Shown here in pieces: positions 12,389 through 22,862 of a stretch of DNA of 64,000 nucleotides. Position 1 is the first letter of the stretch. Each line of letters begins with the position of its first letter. Where the stretch lies: assembly GCF_027943255.1 (NCBI RefSeq), contig NC_072896.1, positions 33,692,501-33,756,500 on the forward strand, in the 5' to 3' direction. The position numbers and the translations under genes are program-made. This stretch comes from Anastrepha obliqua (lineage: Eukaryota; Arthropoda; Insecta; Diptera; Tephritidae). The notes under the pieces were generated by a model. The model ran no database searches and had not been told where the DNA came from. It saw only the letters and a program-made list of their open reading frames with translations.

Positions 12389-12928
12389 GCTTCTGAACAT
12401 TTTCTAATCAGACTAATCTGTTTTAGGGAACAAAGTGAGATCGCAGCTCAGTAAATAACTTTCTTGAGAAGTGAGCATACTGGAGCACTCCTCGTAGGCT
12501 GCGAGGAAGTCTTCTAAACAAGACTTGTCTGGCGGCTTCTAATGCCAGTCTTTGACTCGATAAATATTTACTGCATTTAAAATATAATTTTCTAGCATTT
12601 TGCAGCTGAAATCGAAGAATAAAATTTAATTTAAAAGAGAAGACTTCACTGTCCTCTTGCTTCTGAACATTTTCTAATCAGACTAATCTGTTTTAGGGAA
12701 CAAAGTGAGATCGCAGCTCAGTAAATAACTTTCTTGAGAAGTGAGCATACTGGAGCACTCCTCGTAGGCTGCGAGGAAGTCTTCTAAACAAGACTTGTCT
12801 GGCGGCTTCTAATGCCAGTCTTTGACTCGATAAATATTTACTGCATTTAAAATATAATTTTCTAGCATTTTGCAGCTGAAATCGAAGAATAAAATTTAAT
12901 TTAAAAGAGAAGACTTCACTGTCCTCTT
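12389..12928. repeat. Perfect 270-bp tandem duplication
   Basis: The 270-bp unit starting GCTTCTGAACATTTTC occurs twice head to tail (12389-12658 and 12659-12926) with no difference seen by eye. The copies diverge only after CTGTCCTCTT. The unit itself has no ORF or known motif. Zero divergence means a very recent duplication or an assembly artefact. Confidence 0.92.
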
Positions 12929-13469
12929 TTTCCGGTGCTTTTCATCAAAATTACTGAAAAATTCAATACTCCTGCATATTACGCTTCAAAAGGCATAATT
13001 TCGAGCTCTTTATTCCTTTGACATTTCAATTGAATTTTACATGTGTGTGTGTGAAATACATTTCTATTTGCTTTTTAAAGTCAAAAACCTCCGCAAAAAA
13101 TCAACATGAAGTAATCAATCAATACAAGCCATTTGAAAAAACATTTCCGCAAAATGCCATCATAACATAAAGCTTTATAGTATTTTTACTATTTTTTTGC
13201 CATAGTAAATGAATAGACCTAAACGTTTGACTACAACTTAATATTAATGCACAGCTAATGAGGTTAATGTTTACATTGACCTCGGCCGGATAAAGTAATG
13301 ACCAACATACCGGTTACATGTTCATACTTAGATACCCCGCAGTGGAAAATGTAGGAATTCTTCTAAAGAAGTAGTTGCTTAGTCGACATTTACTCATTAT
13401 TTATTCATTCATTAGTAAATCTAGAAATAAAAGGTTACAGACTACATAGAATGAACAGTATTTGTATCT
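12929..13469. other. No gene seen
   Basis: AT-rich DNA between the tandem duplication and the Jockey remnant; no supported feature. Confidence 0.5.
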
Positions 13470-14950
13470 GTAAATATTTAAAAAAATTAGTGCGTGATAG
13501 TTTTAAATAATATTTAGAATGCGATAAATCAAAAGCCAAAGAACTTCAAATCTAGTGCAACTCATTCAGTGTTCTAATCAAAGGTGCTTTCGAGGCTCTT
13601 ACCTGTTCTAGGAGGAATAAAACTTTACCATGAAGACTTTTTTTGAGTTAGTTGAAAATAAATGTGCTCTAGAGTTAAAGGCGAGTCTACTGCCCCATTT
13701 ATAATATCGAAAAAATCAGTGCGAAAGTATACCTCTTCTACTATGTAACGATTTTAAAGTTAATAATGCATATCTCTTGTTGTATGAAGGAATCGGTTCA
13801 GCGAAATTTAAAGCTCTGAGTGCAACACAAGGAAATTTCTTTTGAATGCCTTCAAGTTTACTGAAGTGACGCTGATGATATGACCTTGAAATAAGGTACT
13901 CTATAATCCTGCTTAGATCGTTCGAGTGAAGTAAATAGTGACTTTAAGGCCCTCTCCTCATTTGAAATGGTGTTTTTTGAGTGTTTCTTTAAAAGCGTAT
14001 AAAGCGAAAACGAAAAAAGATTTTTTATTTTCGGTTAAATTATTTTATTTTCTGATTTATTGTTAAAAAATGAATTTTTTTTTTGCCATACGAGGTTCGT
14101 TCAAAAAGTTATTAGTCTTAAAAAAGAGTCTTCCCATAGACAATGGACAAAGATATAGCTGTTTATACTGAACCGATTTTGATGAAATAAAATCAAATGA
14201 TGTACAATTTACGTCGCTATCGTGTGAACTACGATCGTTTGGAAAAACAAATTCTTAGTATGTTTTTCGGACCTTCCGGACCAAACAAAGGGTAAAAAAC
14301 AGTTTTCCATCTTTCAACGTCCGCCATTTTGCCAATTTTATTTTTTTAAAGATCGTAGTTCACACGATAACGACGTTCATACTGTCTGATTTGATTTCTG
14401 ACACCTGTGAGTCCCGGGATCCATGTCGCCAGCGACATACCGTTTTTCGAGGTTCATGTTTTGAATGGAGGCAACTTTTTAAATAAACCTCATATGGCTT
14501 AAACAATTTTTTTGTATTTATTAATAATGGATCAACAAATAAAATACTAAAAACCAAATTAAAAAAATTTTTTTTCGTTTCTGTTTTACACCCAAAAAAC
14601 ACCATTGCAAATGGGGCGAGGGCCTTAAAGTGTATGGATCCGTAAAATCGGAAGCAAAATGCCGAATGGAGGCAAGTATAGAATACGATTTGGCAATGAC
14701 GAAATTCAAATGACTACGAAACTGAAAAGTGGAATCAAAGATTACTCCCAAATCATTAATTTTATTAAGAGGCAAGTTCTTCATAAAATATGAGGTAGAG
14801 ATTAAATATATAACTGAAGTAAATTCTGCTGAAGTAAATACCATACCAGGTCTTGATTGAAGATTGCATGAATCAGAGAAGCTTGAACAGTTTTAAAAAG
14901 TTTTAAGTCGTCTGCATATAAAAGAAGCAATTCCTGTCTATCTCTAAACT
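13470..14950 (-). mobile_element. Jockey-type LINE remnant, split by a foldback element
   Basis: On the minus strand the upstream half (14629-14950) gives LLLYADDLKLFKTV (RT catalytic YADD), then KINDLGVIFDSTFQFRSHL and SDFTDPYTL. The coding sense resumes below 13944 with K-SLFTSLERSK, then GIQKKFPCVALRALNFAEPI and PSYNKRYALLTLKSLHSRRG, and degraded frames continue to about 13470 (KAPLIRTLN). This is the order of a Jockey/CR1-group RT thumb and C-terminal region. Frameshifts and stops are frequent. The break falls exactly in the Y-T-L-K codons, at a TTAA. Confidence 0.82.
13948..14624. mobile_element. 677-bp foldback element flanked by TTAA
   Basis: TTAA occurs at 13944-13947 and 14625-14628. 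Immediately inside, GGCCCTCTCCTCATTTG on the left is matched by GGCCCTCGCCCCATTTG read from the right. The complementarity continues through AATGGTGTTTTTTG, GAAACGAAAAAA, CCATA(C/T)GAGGTT and TTTAAAAAGTT-type blocks to a near-perfect 26-bp inner stem (14211-14236 against 14351-14376, one mismatch). Arms are therefore about 280 bp with a loop of about 114 bp. It carries no coding capacity. TTAA targeting is typical of piggyBac-mobilised elements. Confidence 0.85.
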
Positions 14951-15041
14951 AGTGGAAAACGAATTAAAGGGAAACAGTTGATACTCGATTTTGCGGTAGC
15001 AGCGCTATTAACTATTTGGTAATTAATCTGATATATAAGTA

Positions 15042-16276
15042 TCAGTTCAGTCCATGAGTTCGTGCGTTGTTTAAAATTGGTTTTAAAATTAATAAAAAGG
15101 ATGTTTAAAGTATTTATTAATCAATATTATATTTTCTTTCATTATTTACAATGTCTTCCCAACGTTTTGGCAAATTTTTAATTCCCTGCTCAAAAAATTT
15201 TTGGTCCTTGGAGCCAAAATACGCTTCAACTACAATATCCCTTTTGATGAGTAATTCTTGTTACTCATATGGGACTGAAGTCCACGGAAAAGGTGATAAT
15301 CATAAGGTGCAATAGCCGGAGAGTATGGGGGATGCGCCACTAGCTCCCATCCGAGCTCGTTCAGCTTGCCTAAAGTTTGCCTTGCGGTATGAGGTCTTGC
15401 GTTGTCGTGGTGGAACAAAACTTTGCGTCTATTCACTAAAGACGGTCGATTATTTTTAAGTGCCTTATTCAGGTTTGATAGCTGATGGGAATAATAATCA
15501 GCAGTTATCGTCTGGTTTGGTTCCAGAAGTTCATAATAAACAATACCGGCCGTATCCCACCAAATAGACAGGAGAATCTTCTTGGGGTGAAGGCCATCTT
15601 TAGGGTTCTGGGTCGGTTCTGGTGTTTCATTTTTATCTAACCATTGGCGTTTGCGAACAGGATTATTGTAAAGGACCCATTTTTCATCACCAGTAACGAT
15701 ACAGTTCAAAAAACTTTCATTTTCAAGCCATTGCAGCAGCTGAGAACGCACATTCACTCTCTGCCGAAGGTTGGCGACGGAAAGTCTATGCGGAACCCAT
15801 TTTCCCAGCTTTGAAACCTTTCCCAACTGAAACAGGTGCCTGTGAACTGTTCCATGCGATGAACTTAACCTCTGAGCTAACATATCGACTGTGAAATCTG
15901 GCTCAGCTTCCACGAGTTCGAGCAAGGCGTCGGAGTTAAAGACTTCAGGGCGACCAGCGCGCGGGGCTTCCTCCACGTCGCAGTTACCACTTTAGAAAAC
16001 CACTTTTGTGCCTTAAGGACTGCAGTATCTCTCCGGGAACAGTGTTTATTTCTGCAGCAGCAGTTGCTGCATTTTTACCACTTTTATAAGAAAAATACAA
16101 AATATGCCTCTTTTACGCGTGCTTCTACCCGCGATTAAAATCACTTGTTGAATGCACAATATATCAAAGAAAATATAAATAGTACCGTTTTATTCCGCGA
16201 ATAATTTTTTGTATGCGAAAATCGTACAAAAGTGAAATTATGGGTAAAATACGCACGAACTTATGGACTGACCTGA
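15042..16276 (-). mobile_element. Full-length mariner element (1.24 kb)
   Basis: TA dinucleotides at 15040-15041 and 16277-16278 flank inverted repeats of about 28 bp: left TCAGTTCAGTCCATGAGTTC, right (reversed) TCAGGTCAGTCCATAAGTTC, both followed by GTGCG. It encodes one DD34D mariner transposase on the minus strand (next entry). The TIR core ATAAGTTCGTGCG is shared with the deleted mariner at 32375-32905, so both belong to related lineages. Confidence 0.93.
15117..16130 (-). pseudogene. mariner transposase (DD34D) with two frameshifts
   Basis: The main open part (15230-15976, 248 aa) runs EEAPRAGRPE linker, HLFQLGKV second HTH, LGKWVPHRLS, IVTGDEKWVLYNN (Asp 1), LSIWWDTAGIVYYELL, FHHDNARPHTARQ (Asp 2) and HPPYSPAIAPYDYHLF (Asp 3); 34 residues separate Asp 2 and 3. 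The N-terminal HTH (AATAAAEINTVPGEILQSL) lies in another frame above 15976. The tail DIVVEAYFGSKDQKFFEQGI with KRWEDIVNNERKYNID and a stop near 15117 follows a 1-nt shift near 15235. The catalytic triad is intact, so the copy is young but inactive as it stands. Confidence 0.9.
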
Positions 16277-16278
16277 TA

Positions 16279-19200
16279 CTTGATGTTAGCCAGTTCTTTT
16301 TAACTTTCGCACTTTACCTTACTTTCGTTTTATAGTAGTCCACAAACTGTATAATGGGGTGAGTTCTATCGCCTTTACTGAGTTATCTTCTCTTTCCATA
16401 GAATTTATATGAGTGAAAAGCATTTTGCCTAAAAATAGCTCAAGAACCATTACCACCCCCAAATGTGTTAGTTCCGCGACATTTCGAAACTCTTTCACCT
16501 TATAGTAGGTAACTATTTACAATTATTTGCAAATGTATTTGTATGTTTTGAAAATCATATACTTACTTACTTATATACACTGGTTAGCCATTTTCAAAGC
16601 ACTTTTTTGTATCTGCTTTTGCTCAACTCACTTTCTGCCACACAGCGCGCCACAACTTGGTTGGCTCACGTTGTGTGCCCTTTCTCTAGACCAACGTTTA
16701 CACAACATCCGGTCTGCGTCTGCATGTTGCCATTTCGAATGACTCGACAAACATGGCGGGTGAGTGGACAAACGCGAACGCAAACTTGAAGCGGCCAACT
16801 AATCAAGGTAATGAAATCAGTTTTATTTCATCTCGTAGAATTCAGTTCTTTTACTCGCTTTTACTATTTCACTATTTTAATTTTTTAAGCATGCATCTAC
16901 TCGCACTTCCTGTGCTTTGCGCGCTTCACAAACAACCGCAACAGACAGTTATGTGAAAAAAAGAAAAGAAAAAACAAACACAAAATTTGCCGGATGAGCA
17001 TTTAGATGAGAACCTGTGATGATTATTTGCAATATTTTTGCACAAAAAAGGAATTAAAAGTACTAACCCATACATTGAAAGCACGTAGAATGCGTTTTTA
17101 CCGGCTGTTGCATTGAATGGGTGAGTGAGTGCGAGTGTGTGTGTGTGTGGAGCACGCATTAGTAATCGGATATCGTAGTGAATGTTAACGTGAAATAGCA
17201 TTTTTCGAAATTAAAACTAAAAGTAGCATAGCGGAATAAATAAAGCATAGATGGAAGGTACTGAAAAGTGGGAAAAAATAAAACAAAAGTTAAAAAAAAA
17301 ATTAAATAATCATCTAGCAAAAAATGTAATTCATTCGTACAAAAGAAGTTCAGTTGCATCAAAATTTCAAGTTCATTTTTACTTTTACTCTAATTAAATT
17401 TTTTATTTACTTAAGCGTTCGATGAACTTTTGAAATTAACAGAAATTTAAAGTGTTTGTTGATTTTGTAAGCAGTGTGTAAATAATTCTAATGCCATGTG
17501 TTAAATCTTGAGCTCATCGAAAGCACAGGGAGTCGGTATTAAATAACGAGGCTGGTGCTACAGTAAAAGAAGTAAACAGCAAATGCCAGCGATCGAACGA
17601 CTTGTAAGGTTGCTTCCGACTTTGACGTAGGTGATAATTATTTCAGCAGGAATACCAAATTTACTCATTTTGACGTTGGTATATGCAAATGGTGTATTTC
17701 CTTGCTACTATAGAAGGTGGCGGAAAATTAATTACCCTATCGAAAGATATAGATTATAATTCATCAAGTGGCGTTGTGATTCATTCAGCGGCAGTTTATA
17801 AAAATACAAGTAATGCAGCTCGTAAAAGTCAAAATAAAACTTATCCAATACTCAAACTATTTTTTTATTATTTAGTATATTAAAAAATTAAAAAAAAGAA
17901 CAAATAAAAAATATAATTATTTATATGTTTAACACTTCAGTTCCCGGCCTTTGATGATAAGTCTTAAAGCAAAAAACAAAATTTGTTTTTTAAGTCAAAT
18001 TGACTCCGGAGTAAAAAACAATGTTAATTCGGTCTTCTATTTTATTTTACAAAAAAATTTTTTAATAGAAAAATATCCATTACCTTTGCAAGTTAAGGTT
18101 CAATGAAAAAAATTGAAACTCAAATTTCCTTGAAAGAGTATTTCTAGTGCAATCATGAAGAAAATGTAAAATTTTTGTTTACTCTCAGCCTCCTAGTAGC
18201 ACATATCGAATGGTGCGGGGACGTTGTATTTTGTGAGAGCAGGGAAGAAACGTGCAGTAGCCGGAAGTAATAGCTAACAAGAGGGGTGCATGATGCACAA
18301 CCCAAATATCGTGCGGTGAGTTCAACGGCGGAGATGGCTGTGGTTAGATGTACTGATAAGGTAAATCCGGCGGACAAGGATTCTGACCATTTTATGGGTG
18401 TCAATCTTAAGTTGCTACTGCTTACTTGTAATCCAGTCCGGATTGGCTTTTGAGTTTTGGTTGGGGTTTTGAATGTAGTGGGGTCAACTTTATCAGCCCG
18501 ATTAGGGTCACCAACTGGCGCCTTGAAGTCGGTGGGTTGGCGTCTTGATCTTCTGATTAAGTCTATTATCACTCGTCGACGACTTTGGGCTACCGAAAAA
18601 GGACAACGATTGTATTTTGGAATGATTCACGGAAACAATGGTGATGATTTACGTGTATATAATATATATGTATATATTTTTTGTTTTAAGGCATTCTTTA
18701 TTTATCATTAAATTTTTTATTTTATATTAATTTATATAATTTTTTTTTAACAATTTTGTTTTTATAAAATATTTATTACTTTAGAAACAAAAAACTTTTC
18801 CACCTCAGTTTGGCCTGTAATCCACGGTAGTAGCGAGAAAAGGTGCATATTTAGGGATTTTTATTTAGTAGCATAAAGAAATTAATCAAAGTTTTTTTTT
18901 ACATTTACGTACATCATACATTTTTGATTTATTTTTATTATATTTTTGATTTCATTTTTTTTTCACAATAATGTAAAAGTAAATGACACGTAGCATTTTT
19001 GAAGGCCCTGCAATTTTAATTTTCCCGCGAACAAAATTTGTTTTTATTCTATTTAACAGTAGATAGCACACAAAAATAATTGCAGAATTTGCAAAAAACA
19101 AAGAAAAAAAAAACAAAATTTGTGAAAATTGTTCTGGCTTAAGATATGTATTTAGCTTATCAAGACATTCCACTACCAGTTTTGATGTAACATGAAAACA

Positions 19201-19569
19201 GTTGAGAGGCTTGACTGGGGCTTGGTTATCAGTAAGGATGTTTCGGTTGTTTTAGTTGCGTGCAGCGTTAGTTAAAGTGAGTGCATCTTTTTTGTGCTTA
19301 GAGTTCCACTTGAAATATATTTGCATTTTTGCCTAGCGCTTACGAGTATCTTTTCTCCGGTCCGCATGCACCTTTCTCGGTTAGGGATCCATCCATGCAC
19401 CTTGTTTCTGTTTTATGTTTTGTTTTGGTAGTTTTAGATAACCCTTCCAAAGCCTTTTGAAGCCTTTAACAAAATTAAACACCGATATTACCTTCTCCTA
19501 TGACATTAAGATGCCAGGGGTTAGTTCAATAAAAATCTTAAACTTCCTGCAATTTTGATGAACGCCTGA
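16279..19569. other. No supported gene
   Basis: Mostly AT-rich. A somewhat GC-richer island at 16620-16800 contains an ATG followed at once by a GTGAGT donor-like site (16753-16765), which could be a 5' exon but has no partner. 18200-18600 is another GC-richer island with a 139-aa minus frame of no recognisable family. A GTGTGTGT tract lies near 17133-17148. Confidence 0.4.
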
Positions 19570-19584
19570 GTCAATCATTGCTTT

Positions 19585-19970
19585 AGTTGCTCTTAAACGA
19601 ACTCGTCTCGTTTGGGATTGGATATGAATGTGAATGGCTGAATTTTCTCCATTATTGCTTTACACCAATCGACACGAGTCAGTTTTTGGATAATTGTCAA
19701 ATTACGTGGTATCCAACAAGAAATATTTTTCACGCTCAACTGTTCAAGCAATATTCAATGTATGCTGGTCCCACTAATGCCAAAGGATAGCTTCTATCTC
19801 GCGATGTGTCACATGAGTTTCTTCCACTATCAATTGACGCATAGCATCGATTGTTTCTGGCCTGCACGAAATTAATCCTGCAAAAGCGACGGCCATGTTG
19901 CAACACAGTAGCTAAGTTTGGTGCTTCAATGCCAAAAGTCGATGTAAGTTGATCAATCATACCGAGATGA
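19585..19970 (-). mobile_element. mariner remnant (SETMAR-like N-terminal half)
   Basis: The minus strand gives STFGIEAPNLATV, then in the next frame AMRQLIVEETHVTHREIEAI and, after stops, WIPRNLTIIQKLTRVDWCKA with IMEKIQPF. This is the HTH/linker region of the mariner group whose proteins carry V-R-Q-L-I-x-E-x-x-H-V-T and R-V-D-W-C motifs. The catalytic domain is missing. Confidence 0.7.
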
Positions 19971-20284
19971 ATTTTTCAACTCACTTGAAAAAGAAGAAAT
20001 AAAGCTCATAAGTGTAAAAATTTTGTGTAGGTTAATGCTAGAAAATACCAAACTTCTCAATAACAATATTGAATTGCAGATCATAACACAAAGTATTGTA
20101 AACACGTAAAATGTAATATATAGTTACTTCGGTAGCTAAATAAAAAAAGATTGTGGAGCAATGTCTGAAGTAGCAGCACGTACATGTTTATAAAGCACAT
20201 ACTGCGTTCCGTAAGCTAAACTGACTGTGGCCACGCTCTTGCATCCTTTCACAAAGAACAAAACTTAGAATTTTCAGTACTATC

Positions 20285-20600
20285 GTAAAATCGGTGCTCC
20301 TGTGTGGATCTGAAAACTCGCTCATTTCTGAGCACATACGCAGAAACCCTTAAATATTTACCAACAAATGCCTACGGTGCCTTTTTTTGTCCACGAACAG
20401 TCTGTAATGCTGATCTTTTTACGTTAATTGATAGCGGCCCAATCCAGCTTGAAATTAAAAGACGAAAATGGAATGGATTGGACACAATGTCCGTAGGGGA
20501 TACCACAATGTTACCAAAAACAATTTTCAATGGAATCTACAAGAAAGACGGTGCAAAATACACCTGCGACAAACTTGGATGCGCATAATCCTGAATTAGA
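20285..20600 (+). mobile_element. RTE-like LINE tail remnant
   Basis: Plus-strand frames give VLLCGSENSLISEHI, then PTNAYG/NKCLRC in overlapping frames, and IQLEIKRRKWNGLDT, the V-L-L-Y-G-x-E-T-W ... N-K-C-L-R ... I-K-x-R-K-W-x-W-I-G-H-T tail of RTE LINEs. Degraded and short. Confidence 0.6.
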
Positions 20601-21920
20601 GCTTTTCCATCATACTTGAAACAATATTAGACCATACAGCGGCTGAGAAATTTTCGGAGAACTTTTGTTTCCGCCCTATACTCCGACTGCAGAGAGATGG
20701 TGTTTTGATAGTAGTTCTTTGGTTCTTCTTAGAAAAGTGATCTAAAAGTATATATTATCAAGGAATAAAAAATAAATAAAAAAATAAAAAAACGTAAAAC
20801 TCGCGATTATAAGATCGAATTTTTGGTTTTGTCTTGAATATCTTTATATGATATTACTCCGACGAATTCTGCCTACCGATTAAAGTTCTTCTGCTCATTT
20901 GAACTTAACTATTTATATATTAATTTTGGGACACTTGATAATTTCAGCTAAACTTTGCTAGTCTTAAGCTAGTCTTAAGCTGATGAGGAGTTAGTGTCGT
21001 GGAAATCTTCAATCACCTCATCAATGTAATCACCCAATTCTTGATTCTTCTTCTCTAACATATGCCATATATGCTCTCATGCCAAAAATAGTTCTCCAAA
21101 AAACTTCGCCTAAAAATTTTAATGCAAATGATTTGAATTTAGTTGAGCGATTGCGTTTTCATTCCTCTGAATAATCATTTACACCTACCATTGACAGCAA
21201 AAAAGCAATAATGAGAGCCAGCCTTGGTATATAATTCAGTAGATGAACGCTTGCTAAGGCATTCCCTGAACGAATGTACATACGTAGGGTAGCGTAACGT
21301 ACTTATTCGCTCCTTGCTTTTTATTTTGCAAAATACGTCTTTGGGGAGTGATTACATTGCGTCGCTGAAGCGAAGAAATACAAAATAAATGACTGTGAAA
21401 AAAATCTTGTACGACTACAAATGTGAAATAATAGAAAAAGAAAAACGTGGTTGAAGGAGAGATATTACGATGTAGAAAAAATCTGTGTGGATAGGTCATG
21501 CGGTGTGAAAAAAAATATACAAAAAAATTTGCGCCGAAAAATGTTAATGAAATAAACATGTTTATTACGCGCGGAACCTCGACACTAATGCTGACATACA
21601 ACATGACGCACGGTAACATTGATGATCATTTAGGGATTTTGATAAATTAACTTATTTGCAACAAGAAGATTTCATTTGTACAAAAGCGGCAGCACAAACA
21701 TATTTTCTATACCTAGATATACAAACATACTTTTACATAGATGTGATTAAGTATACTCTGTGGTGAAAGACCAAGTTACTCAGCAAATATTGGAGTCCGT
21801 GAACTGGTGCTGTTTGGAAGAAGACTAGTCGGACTTTGAGAGTGACTATAATTGTACCCACTGAAAAATTACCAATTACAGGTGAAAAATAAATATTTTG
21901 TTATTATTATGTTTAAGATA
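20601..21920. other. No gene seen
   Basis: AT-rich; a 121-aa minus frame at 21254-21619 is Phe/Tyr-rich and resembles translated low-complexity DNA rather than a gene. Confidence 0.5.
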
Positions 21921-21973
21921 AGCTTCTACATGGACTCCACGAAGCGTTGAAGGTGCATGAAATGTGTATTAAA

Positions 21974-22656
21974 TTAAGGGGGGAAGTCCATGTAGAAGCT
22001 CAAAATCGGTAATTTTTTAAGCATATTTTTAAAGGTGATAAAATAATTACATTATATTTAAGCTTTAACACAACTTTACTTAACCTTAAGAAAAAATGTT
22101 TTAACTTGTTTTTCCAAAATGGCAGCTCAGGATCATTTCTTGTCTCGAGGTCCCAAACTGCTTTATTTATTACTCTTAATCTATCGATCTGAAACAAAAA
22201 AATGAAATTGGTTTTTTTATAACATAACGGAAAGGATGAACCTATAAAATTAAAAAACAAGTATAAAATTAATTATAAAATAAGCCTTTGAAAAAAAAAA
22301 TCAAAATTTAGGGCTATTTTATTGACATTTTTAACCCCCAAAAAGTAATTTATCAACGCGAAATATCTGAAATTTTAGGTTTATCCTGTAGTAATGTACA
22401 GAAAGGCCTCACCAAACTTCAAACAAATCGGTCTATAACGATCAGTTTTTAAAAATATAGTTTCGAGATAAATGAGTTTAAAGTTTGAGGTACAGGAGCG
22501 CGCGAACCGCTCTCTACATAGTTAATGGGCTATAGAAGCTATAATATTAGGAATCTGCGTGAAAATCTCACAGTATATTCTTAAAATACTACGTATACTT
22601 TCGAAATATCGAAAAAGATCGATTTCTGGAAAATTTTACAGGGAGTTCCCCCTTAA
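21974..22656. mobile_element. 675-bp MITE flanked by TTAA
   Basis: TTAA at 21974-21977 and 22653-22656 borders ends reading GGGGGGAAGTCCATGTAGAA (left) and GGGGGAACTCCCTGTAAAA (right, reversed), an imperfect terminal inverted repeat. Weaker complementarity extends inward (AAATCGGTAATTTTTT against AAATCGATCTTTTTC). The interior has no transposase. A TTAA target suggests piggyBac-type mobilisation. Confidence 0.7.
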
Positions 22657-22705
22657 CTTAAATATGTTGATGAAATGAATCATCTGCTTTTTTTGAGTCA
22701 TTACA

Positions 22706-22862
22706 AATTAGTTCGGTAACTAGTCCAATATTAACTAGTTTGGTAACTAGTCAACTATATACTAGTTTGGGACTGGTCAGCTATGAACTAGTTCGTTAAC
22801 TAACCTGCTATAATCTAATTTGGTAATTGGTCCACTATGTACTATGTAGTTACTTAACTGCT
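22706..22862. repeat. Degenerate minisatellite, unit about 27 bp
   Basis: Five to six imperfect copies of a unit like ACTAGTTTGGTAACTAGTC plus CACTATAT follow one another. Each has A-C-T-A-G-T-T-x-G-G-T-A-A-C-T-A/G-G-T-C with drift. CTAGT palindromes recur within the units. Confidence 0.75.

Noticed and set aside
16745..16790. Possible first exon: ATG followed by a GTGAGT donor
   Set aside because: No downstream acceptor or coding partner on the plus strand could be identified.
21254..21619. 121-aa minus-strand frame rich in Phe and Tyr
   Set aside because: Low-complexity composition from A-rich DNA; no family resemblance.
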